64,000 nucleotides of DNA from an uncultured Roseicyclus sp. (GTDB taxonomy: Bacteria > Pseudomonadota > Alphaproteobacteria > Rhodobacterales > Rhodobacteraceae). The notes beneath the pieces were generated by a model. It was not told the DNA's origin, made no database searches, and saw only the letters and a list, made by a program, of their open reading frames with translations. This document shows positions 1-8,923 of this stretch, in pieces. Each line of letters opens with the position of its first letter. Positions within the stretch are counted from its first letter, which is position 1. Location of the stretch: positions 124,001-188,000 of the forward strand of contig CANLEH010000004.1 in assembly GCA_947489665.1 (NCBI GenBank), given 5' to 3'. The position numbers were made by a program, and so were the translations under genes.

Positions 1-50
1 TACATGGGCGCGATTGAGTTTTTCTTACACCTCGGGGTGGCGCACTGCTT

Positions 51-1367
51 ATGAAAAAGAAACTTTTCGTAAAGACCTATGGCTGCCAGATGAACGTCTA
101 CGACAGCGAGCGTATGGCCGAAGCGTTGGGCGGCGAAGGATATGAGCAGGTCGATAGCCCCGATGGGGCGGACATGATCCTGCTTAACACTTGTCACATC
201 CGCGAAAAGGCAGCGGAAAAGGTGTATTCCGAACTTGGGCGGTTCCGTCCCCTGCGCGAGGCAAATCCGGATCTGAAGATCGGGGTCGCGGGCTGCGTTG
301 CGCAGGCAGAGGGCGAAGAGATTATGCGGCGTCAGCCCATGGTCGATTTGGTGGTCGGCCCGCAAACCTACCATCGCCTTCCCAAGATGATGGAAGCGCT
401 CGACAAGGGCGAAAAGGCTTTGGACACCGATTTTCCGGAAGAAGACAAGTTTGCCCATCTTCCCAAGTTGCGCACAACACGTGGGCCCACGGCCTTTCTG
501 ACGGTGCAGGAGGGGTGCGACAAGTTCTGTTCATTCTGCGTCGTTCCGTACACGCGCGGAGCTGAAGTTAGCCGCCCCGCTGCGCGCCTGTTGGGTGAGG
601 CGCAGGCGCTGGTTGAGCGTGGCGTGCGCGAGATCACATTGCTTGGGCAGAACGTGAATGCATACCACGGCGAAGGGGCGGATGGTGCCGAATGGGGCCT
701 TGCGCGGCTGATCCGTGAAATGGCTAAGATTGATGGGCTTGACCGTATTCGATTTACCACCAGCCATCCCAACGACATGGACGATGATCTGATCGCAGCC
801 CACGCCGATAGCGAAAAACTGATGCCTTACCTGCATTTGCCGGTTCAGGCGGGCAGTGACAAAATCCTGAAGGCAATGAACCGCAAACACACACGCGATG
901 ATTATATGCGTTTGATCGAGCGTATTCGCGCCGTGCGCCCCGATTTGCACCTGTCCGGCGATTTCATCGTGGGCTTCCCGGGTGAGACTGAGGCGGATTT
1001 CGAAGATACGCTCGATCTGGTGCGGCAGGTGGGCTATGGCACGGCCTATTCCTTCAGGTATTCGGCACGCCCCGGCACGCCTGCAATGGAGCGTGACGGC
1101 CAAGTGCCGGAGGTCGAGGCCAGCGCGCGATTGCAGCGGCTGCAAGAGTTGTTGGGTGAACAGCAAAAGGCCACTCAGGATGCCATGGTCGGGCGCGAGG
1201 TAAAGGTCTTGTTCGAGAAGTCAGGACGCGAGCCCGGGCAGATGGTTGGGAAATCCGAATACCTGCATGCGGTCCACGTTGATGGACCGTCTGACCTGCG
1301 TGGCAAGATCGCCCCTGTCGAGATTGTCGAGAGCCGCTCAAACTCCCTCCGCGGCCGCCTGGTGTAG
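51..1367 (+). CDS. miaB: tRNA-2-methylthio-N6-dimethylallyladenosine synthase MiaB
   Basis: Radical-SAM methylthiotransferase that adds a methylthio group to i6A37 of tRNAs reading UNN codons; cytosolic. The N-terminal MTTase domain carries the three cluster cysteines C12, C48 and C82. The radical-SAM cluster is C156, C160 and C163 (CDKFCSFC). A TRAM domain fills the last 60 or so residues. At 438 residues it has the usual length and is complete. The ATG at 51 gives the normal MiaB N-terminus (KTYGCQMN), although no strong Shine-Dalgarno is seen. The stop codon lies in the loop of a hairpin. Identification is secure from motifs and length. Confidence 0.97.
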   Translation: MKKKLFVKTYGCQMNVYDSERMAEALGGEGYEQVDSPDGADMILLNTCHIREKAAEKVYSELGRFRPLREANPDLKIGVAGCVAQAEGEEIMRRQPMVDLVVGPQTYHRLPKMMEALDKGEKALDTDFPEEDKFAHLPKLRTTRGPTAFLTVQEGCDKFCSFCVVPYTRGAEVSRPAARLLGEAQALVERGVREITLLGQNVNAYHGEGADGAEWGLARLIREMAKIDGLDRIRFTTSHPNDMDDDLIAAHADSEKLMPYLHLPVQAGSDKILKAMNRKHTRDDYMRLIERIRAVRPDLHLSGDFIVGFPGETEADFEDTLDLVRQVGYGTAYSFRYSARPGTPAMERDGQVPEVEASARLQRLQELLGEQQKATQDAMVGREVKVLFEKSGREPGQMVGKSEYLHAVHVDGPSDLRGKIAPVEIVESRSNSLRGRLV

Positions 1368-1376
1368 ACCAGGCGG
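1355..1376 (+). terminator. Hairpin enclosing the miaB stop codon
   Basis: CCGCCTGGT (1355-1363) pairs perfectly with ACCAGGCGG (1368-1376). The four-base loop GTAG holds the miaB stop. The following bases are only weakly T-rich, so it could be a terminator for miaB or an mRNA-stabilising stem. Confidence 0.45.
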
Positions 1377-1407
1377 GTATTCAAAGATCTAGGCCTGGGA
1401 CGGTGTT

Positions 1408-1734
1408 TTACCGACCCGGCGGGTTTTCAGCGATGATCTGGTACATGACCTGAACGGCCGCATCAGGCCGATCCACGGTTGATGGATCACGGCAGACCCG
1501 CTCACCAATGGCGTGGGCTTCTGGGAAGGTGTAGCCAGCGCTGACAAGACTGTCGATGAACACCGGGTTTGGCCGATCCCAAATGACCTCGGAGAATGGG
1601 CCACGGAAGCAACTGACTGTGACGTGGACGGTGTTAACCACCATGCGATATTCGTAGGTGGTGGCAGCGGCCGGCATGGATGCGCCAACCAGAAGTGCGC
1701 CGCAGATTGCGGCGGGTGCAAAGTTTTTGAACAT
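1408..1734 (-). CDS. Small secreted protein of unknown function
   Basis: I do not recognise this family. The ATG at 1734 gives a clear Sec signal peptide (MFKNFAPAAICGALLVG... ending ASMPAAA) and a mature domain of about 85 residues with two cysteines that could form one disulfide. A start six codons upstream is possible but only lengthens the signal region. It converges on miaB and lies 460 bases from the divergent OmpA-like gene. Periplasmic location is inferred from the signal peptide alone. Confidence 0.7.
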   Translation of the reverse strand: MFKNFAPAAICGALLVGASMPAAATTYEYRMVVNTVHVTVSCFRGPFSEVIWDRPNPVFIDSLVSAGYTFPEAHAIGERVCRDPSTVDRPDAAVQVMYQIIAENPPGR

Positions 1735-1752
1735 ACCTGTTCCCCCAATCAT

Positions 1753-2209
1753 ACGGGCCGCGACGCTCAGGGCTAATTCCCTTTAGGCAGACGAAACATC
1801 ACGGCCAGAACGCGATCACGGTAGCATGGCAGCGAAGGAAACGCGCATCACATCTTACCAAAAGGTTAAGATTCGGCTGGTTGATCTACAGTTCGTCTCG
1901 ATTCGGTGAATTGTTTCCGAATTCAATACTGAAGGCGTGGCTCCAGACCTTGGTGTAACGCAAAAATCGGAACGTGCGTCGCTTGGCGCGAAAAAATGGC
2001 CGAATCGGCCCGTTGCTGTTTCCGATTAGGCAACTCATACGCGATTAAACCCCTTCCCATGTGTGGATAAGGTGCTATCGTGCCGTAATCTAAGGCGTTT
2101 TCGGAAATGGTGCTGCCAAGCCGCTTGAAAACTGCCGCGAGGGAAACTTGAACGACCGAAACTTGCGCAGGCAAGGTCGGCAGAATCGGAACAACAGGGG
2201 GATGCAGGT
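1753..2209. other. Intergenic region between divergent genes
   Basis: About 460 bases between the start of the small secreted protein (minus) and the OmpA-like gene (plus). It must hold promoters for both. I see no convincing ORF, RNA gene or palindrome in it; an 83-codon minus ORF has no domain or good ribosome site. Confidence 0.5.
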
Positions 2210-2785
2210 GTGATCAACACTCTGACTCGCGCACTCAAAGGTGCGATTGGTGCGACGGCCCTGGTTGCAGGGGCGTTCTTTGCCCTCGCAACCCCGGCAG
2301 CTGCACAACAACAGATCATCGTAAGCGGCCAGGTTCAGCCCGGCCTTTGGGTTGATCCCGACGGCTGTCTGCACTGGGTGGCAGATGGTGGTATCGAGGG
2401 ATATATGGAGGGTCGCGTGAACCCGGAAAACGGCATGCCCGTTTGCCTCGACGTGAACCCGTGCGGCGTGGCGAATACGGATACGATGTTCCACACCGAC
2501 AGTGCGCGGCTGACCTCGTCAGGTCGCGCGCATCTTCAGCAGTTCTTCCAAGGTGCCGGTGCGTTTGCTTACGCCATCTACGGCCATACCGACAGCCGCG
2601 CGTCGGACGAATACAATATCCGCCTGAGTGAGCGTCGCGCTGCAGCCGTGGCAAACGTCGCACGTTCGGTCGGCGCGCGCGTTGCGCGTGAGATCGGCTA
2701 TGGCGAACGCCGCCCGGTTGCACCGAACGACAGTGCTGCCAACATGGCGCGCAACCGTCGCGTTGAAATCGTGTGCTACCGCTGA
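2210..2785 (+). CDS. OmpA-family outer-membrane/peptidoglycan-binding protein
   Basis: GTG start at 2210 behind a GGGGGAT ribosome site. Residues 1-32 are a signal peptide ending in ALATPAAA. Residues 46-79 form a short module with conserved DPDGC, W, EGY and PVC, also found in the next gene. The C-terminal 100 residues are an OmpA peptidoglycan-binding domain (YGHTDSR, NIRLSERRAAAV, NRRVEI). Without an N-terminal beta-barrel, it is probably a periplasmic or membrane-associated wall-binding protein. It lies 19 bases before a lipoprotein gene and is probably co-transcribed with it, ending at the terminator at 3193. Confidence 0.88.
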   Translation: MINTLTRALKGAIGATALVAGAFFALATPAAAQQQIIVSGQVQPGLWVDPDGCLHWVADGGIEGYMEGRVNPENGMPVCLDVNPCGVANTDTMFHTDSARLTSSGRAHLQQFFQGAGAFAYAIYGHTDSRASDEYNIRLSERRAAAVANVARSVGARVAREIGYGERRPVAPNDSAANMARNRRVEIVCYR

Positions 2786-2804
2786 ACCGGAAAGGGACAA
2801 ACAG

Positions 2805-3170
2805 ATGAGCTTTTTCAAACTTCCCCTTCTGGCTGTTGCGCCGCTTGCCCTGATGGGCTGCGTCGAAAGCTTCGAAGGCACGACCGCGGCCCGCGTCGGC
2901 CCGAACGGTGAGCCGCCCGTCATTGCCATCGGTGAAGACCGGGGCCGCGATGCAGGTTCGCTGTCGCGGCTTGAAGCGGGTATCTTCATTGATCCGGACG
3001 GGTGTCACATCTGGATGATCGACGATGGTCTTGAGGGCTACTGGTCGCGCCGCCTTGACCCACGCTCGGGTCTGCCGGTTTGCACCCAGCCCGCACCTCC
3101 GGGCTCGATCGTCGGCGATTACAGCTCCGGCAGCCCAGGCATCCCGGATCGCGTGCCACGCATTCGCTAA
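2805..3170 (+). CDS. Small lipoprotein sharing a Cys module with the OmpA neighbour
   Basis: The ATG at 2805 follows AAAGGGACAAACAG. Residues 1-18 are a lipoprotein signal with lipobox LMGC, so Cys19 would be lipidated. Residues 60-93 (FIDPDGC...W...DGLEGY...R..P..G.PVC) match residues 46-79 of the upstream OmpA protein at 17 of 34 positions. The remaining tail is Pro/Gly/Ser rich. The family is unknown. Co-transcription and the shared module suggest a common envelope site or partner, which is inference. An in-frame upstream extension to 2628 overlaps the OmpA gene and is rejected. Confidence 0.8.
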   Translation: MSFFKLPLLAVAPLALMGCVESFEGTTAARVGPNGEPPVIAIGEDRGRDAGSLSRLEAGIFIDPDGCHIWMIDDGLEGYWSRRLDPRSGLPVCTQPAPPGSIVGDYSSGSPGIPDRVPRIR

Positions 3171-3192
3171 TTTGCCGATTTGGCAATGTTGC

Positions 3193-3222
3193 AGGCGGCC
3201 CCGTTGGGGCCGCCTGTTTTGT
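3193..3222 (+). terminator. Rho-independent terminator after the OmpA/lipoprotein pair
   Basis: AGGCGGCCCC pairs perfectly with GGGGCCGCCT around a 3-base loop, followed by GTTTTGTTT. Confidence 0.9.
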
Positions 3223-3383
3223 TTATAAATGGGGCAGGTGTGGCGGGTCACACCCCCGCGCATACGAAATATTGGTGACAATCGCAGATCGGCGGTGGAC
3301 AAGGTGGGCCTTGCGGGGTCAGACTCAGATTAGCCAGACACTCCGGATGGTCCGGGGTGCGCACGCCTTGACCGGAGTTTTCC

Positions 3384-4412
3384 TTGGCAATCAATCCGCT
3401 GCCCCATCCAGACCCCTCCAGCGAAACCCCAGTTGCCAGCGATTCTTCGGAACGCCTTCTCGAATTCCCCGACAACAGGCTTCTGATCGAGCTGTGTGGA
3501 GAGTTTGACCGCAACCTCGCGCAGATCGAGCACTTGCTATCTGTTCATATCCTGCGCCGCGGTAATGCGCTGGCCATTCTGGGCGAGGCACGCGACCACG
3601 CCGCCGATATCCTTCAGGCTCTCTACGACCGGGTCGAGTCCGGCAAATCCCTCGAACCCGGCGACATAGACGCTGCCGTTCGCCTCGGCGGTTCCGATGA
3701 AGGCACCGGCGTGCGCGACGGCGACCAGATCGAGATGTTCAAGGGTGGCGATCTCGAGATCGGCACCCGAAAGAAAACGGTGGAGCCGCGGACCCAGGCA
3801 CAGCAAGCCTATGTCCGAGCTCTATTCCAGAACGAACTCGCCTTCGGCATCGGCCCGGCTGGCACCGGCAAGACGTACCTCGCCGTTGCCGTCGCCGTGA
3901 ACCAGATGATGGGCGGCCATGTCGACAAGATCATCCTTAGCCGTCCCGCGGTGGAAGCAGGCGAACGGCTTGGTTTCCTGCCTGGCGATATGAAGGACAA
4001 GGTCGATCCATACATGCAGCCGCTCTACGACGCGCTGAACGATTTCCTGCCGGGCAAGCAATTGGCGAAGCTGATTGAGGAAAAGACCATCGAAATCGCA
4101 CCGCTCGCCTTCATGCGCGGGCGGACGCTTTCAAATGCTTATGTCGTGCTGGACGAGGCGCAGAATGCGACCTCGATGCAGATGAAGATGTTCCTGACCC
4201 GTTTGGGGCAGGGCAGCCGGATGGTGATCACGGGCGACCGATCTCAGGTCGACCTGCCCCGCGGGGTCACGAGCGGCCTCAGCGAGGCTGAGCGCATTCT
4301 CAAAGGCACCTCCGGCATCAGCTTCAACTACTTCACGGCCAAGGACGTCGTGCGCCACCCGATGGTAGCCAAGATCATCGAAGCCTATGACAAGGACGCG
4401 CCACAGGGCTGA
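3384..4412 (+). CDS. phoH: PhoH-family ATPase
   Basis: Cytosolic P-loop ATPase of the PhoH/YbeZ type, usually linked to YbeY and RNA or ribosome metabolism. Walker A is GPAGTGKT at residues 157-164, Walker B is VVLDEAQ with D259 and E260. The 342-residue length is normal. The start is TTG at 3384, chosen because GGAG lies six bases upstream and the next in-frame starts would remove conserved N-terminal sequence. It leads the conserved order phoH-ybeY-corC-lnt, although a tiny minus-strand gene sits between it and ybeY. Confidence 0.95.
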   Translation: MAINPLPHPDPSSETPVASDSSERLLEFPDNRLLIELCGEFDRNLAQIEHLLSVHILRRGNALAILGEARDHAADILQALYDRVESGKSLEPGDIDAAVRLGGSDEGTGVRDGDQIEMFKGGDLEIGTRKKTVEPRTQAQQAYVRALFQNELAFGIGPAGTGKTYLAVAVAVNQMMGGHVDKIILSRPAVEAGERLGFLPGDMKDKVDPYMQPLYDALNDFLPGKQLAKLIEEKTIEIAPLAFMRGRTLSNAYVVLDEAQNATSMQMKMFLTRLGQGSRMVITGDRSQVDLPRGVTSGLSEAERILKGTSGISFNYFTAKDVVRHPMVAKIIEAYDKDAPQG

Positions 4413-4421
4413 GCGGGCGGC

Positions 4422-4565
4422 TCACTCCGGCTGTTTTGGTTTTCCGCTGAAACGCCAGATGGCAGTCGCCAATCCGATACCCAAGACCAGAAGGATTGGG
4501 TTGTCAGAAACCGTCGCGCCGATGGCGTCGCCGAAGGTCATCAAGGATAGGGAGATGCTATCCAT
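4422..4565 (-). CDS. 47-residue single-span membrane protein
   Basis: Too short for routine ORF calling. The minus strand from ATG at 4565 to TGA at 4422 encodes 47 residues: a short polar N-terminus, one hydrophobic segment (NPILLVLGIGLATAIW) and a basic tail ending KPKQPE. The composition is typical of a small inner-membrane protein with a positive-inside C-terminus. GAGG lies about ten bases before the ATG. It is tail-to-tail with phoH, with 9 bases between stops. No family is recognised; the case rests on topology and a plausible ribosome site. Confidence 0.5.
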   Translation of the reverse strand: MDSISLSLMTFGDAIGATVSDNPILLVLGIGLATAIWRFSGKPKQPE

Positions 4566-4711
4566 AGGTGCTTTGCCTCATCAATTTTGTAGTTTTGTCC
4601 CCAATACCGAAACAATGGGGCAGAAGTTTGGCGGCTTGTTTCGAATTGCACCTTTGCTGCCGTCGCATGAGGACAATTGCCCATTGAATGGGCTTGGCCT
4701 ATGCGAAGCCC

Positions 4712-5209
4712 ATGGAATTGGACATTCTCATTGAAGACCCAGCTTGGGAGGCGCTCGATCTGGAAGTACTCGTTGCGGAGGCCGCGACTGCAACCCTTAA
4801 GACGCTTTCCCTGAACCCTGATAATTGCGCTCTGTCGGTGCTGGCCGCGAGCGACGCCAGGATCGCAAAACTGAATTCGGATTTTCGCGGCAAGCCCACA
4901 CCTACAAATGTCCTCTCTTGGCCCGCAGAGGATCGTGCACCAGACAAATCGGGTGCGATGCCGATCTTCCCGCAAACGGACCCAAGCAGCCCACCTGCGG
5001 AGCTTGGCGATATCGCGCTGGCCTTCGAAACCTGCGCGCGTGAAGCCGAAGAAGGCAACAAATCGCTCGCCCACCACACCACCCATCTGATCGTGCATGG
5101 GCTGATGCATTGCCTTGGCTTCGACCATGAAACCGACGAAGATGCCGCGCTGATGGAAGGCTTTGAAACACGTATACTTGCCACACTGGGGGTCCCTGAC
5201 CCATATTAG
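4712..5209 (+). CDS. ybeY: Endoribonuclease YbeY
   Basis: Zinc-dependent endoribonuclease involved in 16S rRNA 3' maturation and ribosome quality control. The zinc motif HxxxHxxGxxH is present as HGLMHCLGFDH. The ATG at 4712 (MELDILIED) gives 165 residues, the family's usual length; an ATG eight codons upstream is less likely. It follows phoH and precedes the CBS-domain gene by 44 bases, the standard arrangement. Confidence 0.95.
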   Translation: MELDILIEDPAWEALDLEVLVAEAATATLKTLSLNPDNCALSVLAASDARIAKLNSDFRGKPTPTNVLSWPAEDRAPDKSGAMPIFPQTDPSSPPAELGDIALAFETCAREAEEGNKSLAHHTTHLIVHGLMHCLGFDHETDEDAALMEGFETRILATLGVPDPY

Positions 5210-5253
5210 AGGCACGGGCAATTCTGGCCCGGTTAGTTTCTTGGAAAGGAGCC

Positions 5254-6150
5254 ATGAGCTCAAATCCCGATCCGTCGTCTCCCGCGGCGCGTGGCGCGCC
5301 CCCGGAGAGTGACGATGCACCGGCCCAGAGGCCGGGCTTTTTCGCCCGATTGTTCGGCACCGCACCTGCGGCCGCTGAACCTGATCTCGACCTTCAACAG
5401 GATAGTCAGGCCGCGCCCGCGCAACTTGGCCCACCGCTTCCGTCTATGTCCAACCTCCGCAAGATGCGCGTGGAAGACGTGGCGATCCCGCGTGCCGAGA
5501 TTGTCTCAGTCTCGATCGACGTTGACCTTCCCGATCTCGTCCAGGTTTTTCGCGACAGCGGTTTGACCCGCCTGCCGGTTTACGATGGCACGTTGGATGA
5601 ACCTGTTGGGCTTGTGCACCTGAAGGATATCGCCTTGAAGCACGGCTTCAACGGGGAGGAAGAGGCCTTCACACTGTCCGAACGACTTCGGCCAGTCCTG
5701 TACGTACCTCCGTCGATGCCCATCGGTGTCTTGCTGACCAAGATGCAGACCGAGCGTACGCATATGGCGTTGGTCATCGATGAATACGGCGGCGTCGATG
5801 GCTTGTTGACCATCGAAGATCTGATTGAACAGGTCATTGGTGAAATCGAAGACGAACATGACGTTGAAGAGGCGCAGCCCTGGATGCGGGAAGAGGATGG
5901 TGCGTTCCTTGCCTTGGCCCGCGCGCCGCTTGACGAGTTCGAGGGTGAAATCGGCATGGACCTGGTGGACGAGGCCGAAGAAGAAGAGGTCGACACGCTC
6001 GGCGGTCTTGTCTTTTTGCTGTCGGGGCGCGTCCCGACCCGGGGTGAGGTTGTTCCCCATCCGTCCGGAGTAGAGTTTGAGGTGATCGACGCTGATCCGC
6101 GTCGGATCAAGCGTCTTCGTGTTCGCATGCCGAAAGAGGCGGCGGAGTGA
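5254..6150 (+). CDS. corC: CorC/HlyC-type CBS-domain protein
   Basis: 298 residues starting behind GGAAAGGAGCC. A Pro-rich, disordered N-terminus of about 65 residues is followed by two CBS domains (roughly 70-200; MRVEDVAIPRAEIVSV, then TERTHMALVIDEYGGVDGLLT) and a C-terminal CorC/HlyC domain (about 210-292). Family members are tied to Mg2+/Co2+ efflux. The cytosolic form without a DUF21 membrane domain is usual beside ybeY and lnt. Its GTGA end overlaps the start of lnt by four bases, so translation is probably coupled. Confidence 0.93.
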   Translation: MSSNPDPSSPAARGAPPESDDAPAQRPGFFARLFGTAPAAAEPDLDLQQDSQAAPAQLGPPLPSMSNLRKMRVEDVAIPRAEIVSVSIDVDLPDLVQVFRDSGLTRLPVYDGTLDEPVGLVHLKDIALKHGFNGEEEAFTLSERLRPVLYVPPSMPIGVLLTKMQTERTHMALVIDEYGGVDGLLTIEDLIEQVIGEIEDEHDVEEAQPWMREEDGAFLALARAPLDEFEGEIGMDLVDEAEEEEVDTLGGLVFLLSGRVPTRGEVVPHPSGVEFEVIDADPRRIKRLRVRMPKEAAE

Positions 6151-7652
6151 GCCAAAGCGTTCGCGCGCGCCTTGAGAGATTGGGGCGATGGCAAGGACGG
6201 CTTTCGGCGGCGTTTGGCGGGGCCCTTGCCGCGCTTGCGCTTCCCCCTTTCGATCTATGGCCGCTGCTGTTTCCAGCGCTTGCTTTGGTGTGCGCGCTGG
6301 TGGCGACGGCACCTGATACAAGATCGGCTGCGTGGCGGGCCTGGTTCGCGGGTTTGGGATGGTTCGGCGTGGCCATGCACTGGATCGTCCAACCCTTTTT
6401 CGTAGATGCGGCAACCCATGGCTGGATGGCGCCTTTCGCCATCATTTTGATGGCCGGTGGCTTGGCACTCTTTTGGGCAGTGGCGGGCCTAGCCTCGGCG
6501 CTGCTTTGCCCGCACAATGGCGCGCGCGCCGTTGTGTTTGCAGGTGCGTTGACGCTTGCCGAAGCCGCACGGGGTCGTGTGTTAAGTGGATTGCCGTGGG
6601 CGCAGCCCGGTCATGGCTTGATAAGCACCGAGGTTCTTGTGCTATCCAGCCTTGGGGGGCCGCTGGCGCTGACCTTTTCTGCCGTGTTGATTGCAGCATT
6701 TGCCGGCGCCTTGTTGCTCTCTCGCTTCCCAATCTTGTTCATCTTTCCGATCGCGGCCGGCATTGCCGCTGCTCTGACCCCATGGACAGGCCCGCTGCCC
6801 GCGCCTTTGGCGCCAACGATCCGAGTCGTGCAGATCAACGCGCCTCAGCACCTGAAGTGGGAACCGGACATGATCCCGGTCTTCTTTGATCGCGGCCTGA
6901 ACCTGACAGCCTCAGAGGGTCAGCCCGATCTTGTGATCTGGCCAGAGACCAGCCTTCCGACAATCCTGCGCAGTTCGGAAGAGGCGCGGGCGCAGATTGC
7001 AGCGGCGGCCGGCGGGGCGGAGGTCTTGGTCGGCGGTCAACGATATTCCGGGATTGAGCCGCGCAATATGCTGGCGCATCTCGATGCGGATGGGGCGGTC
7101 GTGCAGGTCTACGACAAACACCATCTCGTGCCATTTGGCGAATACATGCCTTTGCGCGAACTTGCCGACGATCTGGGTCTTGCCGGATTGGCGCAGCAGC
7201 TTTCAGGTGGATACCGTCCGGGTGTGGGGCCGGCCGTGATGGACCTTGGCCCACTCGGTCGAGCCTTTCCCATGATCTGCTACGAGGCGATCTTTCCCCA
7301 CTACATTGGGCAGGTCGAGCGGCCGGACTGGATGGTGCAGGTCACCAATGACGCCTGGTTCGGCAGTTTCGCCATGCCGTACCAGCATCTCGCCTTGGCG
7401 CAATTGCGCGCGGCTGAGCAGGGATTGCCCCTTATCCGTGCGGCCAACACGGGCATCTCGGCTGTGGTCGATGCGCATGGTCAGATTGTCGAGGCACTTC
7501 CCATGGATGTGGAGGGCGTGATTGATGCCCAACTGCCAGCCGCATTGCCACCGACCCTGTTTTCTCGCGTGGGCCACGTGCCAGTGATCGTGCTTGCCGT
7601 ATTTGTCACAGGCATAGGCATTGCGTGGCCGCGCCTCCGCAACGGCCATTGA
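6147..7652 (+). CDS. lnt: Apolipoprotein N-acyltransferase
   Basis: Inner-membrane enzyme that adds the third acyl chain to the N-terminal cysteine of lipoproteins. The N-terminal 200 residues hold about six membrane helices and the rest is a nitrilase-fold domain. The catalytic triad is visible: E267 in WPETSLP, K324 in YDKHHLVPFGEYMP and C378 in CYEAIFP. A last hydrophobic helix lies near residue 480. At 501 residues it has full length. It starts with GTG overlapping the corC stop. Confidence 0.96.
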   Translation: MSQSVRARLERLGRWQGRLSAAFGGALAALALPPFDLWPLLFPALALVCALVATAPDTRSAAWRAWFAGLGWFGVAMHWIVQPFFVDAATHGWMAPFAIILMAGGLALFWAVAGLASALLCPHNGARAVVFAGALTLAEAARGRVLSGLPWAQPGHGLISTEVLVLSSLGGPLALTFSAVLIAAFAGALLLSRFPILFIFPIAAGIAAALTPWTGPLPAPLAPTIRVVQINAPQHLKWEPDMIPVFFDRGLNLTASEGQPDLVIWPETSLPTILRSSEEARAQIAAAAGGAEVLVGGQRYSGIEPRNMLAHLDADGAVVQVYDKHHLVPFGEYMPLRELADDLGLAGLAQQLSGGYRPGVGPAVMDLGPLGRAFPMICYEAIFPHYIGQVERPDWMVQVTNDAWFGSFAMPYQHLALAQLRAAEQGLPLIRAANTGISAVVDAHGQIVEALPMDVEGVIDAQLPAALPPTLFSRVGHVPVIVLAVFVTGIGIAWPRLRNGH

Positions 7653-7686
7653 ACCCATCCGCAAAGGCGCGTAAGCGCTTCGCAAA

Positions 7687-7730
7687 TCCCACAACGGCTT
7701 CCTGACGTGGGACGGAACAGACAATGGAGC
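7687..7730 (+). promoter_or_regulatory. SAM/SAH riboswitch upstream of metK
   Basis: Directly before metK lies a compact H-type pseudoknot. Stem one is TCCCAC (7687-7692) with GTGGGA (7707-7712), enclosing AACGGCTTCCTGAC. GCTTC in that loop can pair with GGAGC at 7726-7730, which includes the metK ribosome site. The loop core ACAACGGCTTCCTGACGTGG matches my memory of the SAM/SAH motif known from Rhodobacterales metK leaders. Ligand binding would hide the Shine-Dalgarno and repress translation. The pairing is seen; the ligand is family knowledge. Confidence 0.88.
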
Positions 7731-7737
7731 ACTCCCT

Positions 7738-8919
7738 ATGGCGCGTAACAACTACCTCTTCACTTCGGAATCCGTGTCCGAAGGCCACCCAGACAAAGTC
7801 TGCGACCGGATCTCGGATGCCGTTCTGGATGCATTCCTGGCTGAAGAGCCCGAGGCGCGCGTGGCGGCCGAAACCTTTGCAACAACCAACCGCGTTGTCA
7901 TCGGTGGTGAAGTTGGTCTTAGTGATCAGGCAAAGCTCAAGGAATATATGGGCCGTATCGATGCCATCGCACGCGATTGCATTCGCGACATCGGGTACGA
8001 GCAGGACAAGTTCCACCACGAGACCGTGGAAATCACCAACCTTCTGCACGAACAATCCGCCCATATCGCGCAAGGCGTCGATGCAGCGGATAACAAGGAT
8101 GAAGGTGCAGGCGATCAGGGCATCATGTTCGGCTACGCCGTTGATGAAACGCCCGAGCTGATGCCCGCCCCAATTCACTACGCTCATGCCGTGCTCAAGC
8201 GTCTTGCGGATGTCCGCAAATCGGGGGCGGAGCCTGCCCTTGGCCCCGACGCGAAGTCTCAGCTTTCAGTGCGGTATGAAGATGGCAAGCCGGTCGGCGT
8301 CACGTCGATTGTTCTGTCGACGCAGCACCTCGACGAGAGCCTCAGTTCCGATGACGTGCGCGCGATGGTTGAACCCTATATTCGCCAAGAGCTGCCCGAT
8401 GGATGGATCAGCGCCGAAACCGAATGGCACGTGAACCCCACCGGCAAGTTCGTCATCGGCGGGCCAGACGGCGACGCCGGCCTCACGGGCCGCAAGATCA
8501 TCGTTGATACTTATGGCGGCGCGGCGCCCCATGGCGGCGGCGCGTTCTCGGGCAAAGACCCGACCAAAGTGGACCGTTCGGCGGCCTACGCCTCGCGCTA
8601 TCTGGCCAAGAACGTGGTTGCGGCGGGCCTTGCGCATCGCTGTACGATCCAGCTGAGCTATGCGATCGGCGTGGCCAAGCCCCTTTCGATCTATTGCGAC
8701 ACGCATGGCACCGGGCAAGTCCATGAGGCCGAGATTGAGACGGCCTTGAGCCAGGTCATGGATCTCACCCCCCGTGGCATCCGGACCCATCTTGGCCTGA
8801 ACAAGCCAATTTATCAGCGCACGGCGGCATACGGGCATTTCGGCCGCGCGCCTGAGGCGGATGGTGGCTTCTCATGGGAACGCACCGATCTGGTTGATGC
8901 GATCAAGGGTGCGCTCTGA
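7738..8919 (+). CDS. metK: S-adenosylmethionine synthase
   Basis: Makes S-adenosylmethionine from methionine and ATP; cytosolic. The signatures [19 protein letters not shown] near the N-terminus, [12 protein letters not shown] in the middle and [19 protein letters not shown] (P-loop) are all present. Length is 393 residues. The start is 8 bases after GGAG, which is part of the riboswitch pseudoknot, giving product feedback on translation. A small membrane protein gene follows after four bases. Confidence 0.98.
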   Translation: MARNNYLFTSESVSEGHPDKVCDRISDAVLDAFLAEEPEARVAAETFATTNRVVIGGEVGLSDQAKLKEYMGRIDAIARDCIRDIGYEQDKFHHETVEITNLLHEQSAHIAQGVDAADNKDEGAGDQGIMFGYAVDETPELMPAPIHYAHAVLKRLADVRKSGAEPALGPDAKSQLSVRYEDGKPVGVTSIVLSTQHLDESLSSDDVRAMVEPYIRQELPDGWISAETEWHVNPTGKFVIGGPDGDAGLTGRKIIVDTYGGAAPHGGGAFSGKDPTKVDRSAAYASRYLAKNVVAAGLAHRCTIQLSYAIGVAKPLSIYCDTHGTGQVHEAEIETALSQVMDLTPRGIRTHLGLNKPIYQRTAAYGHFGRAPEADGGFSWERTDLVDAIKGAL

Positions 8920-8923
8920 GGGG

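Noticed and set aside
1923-2174. 83-codon minus ORF before the OmpA gene
   Set aside because: No ribosome site or domain; lies in the expected promoter region.
2316-3302. 328-codon minus-strand ORF
   Set aside because: Opposite the OmpA and lipoprotein genes; Arg/His-rich shadow composition.
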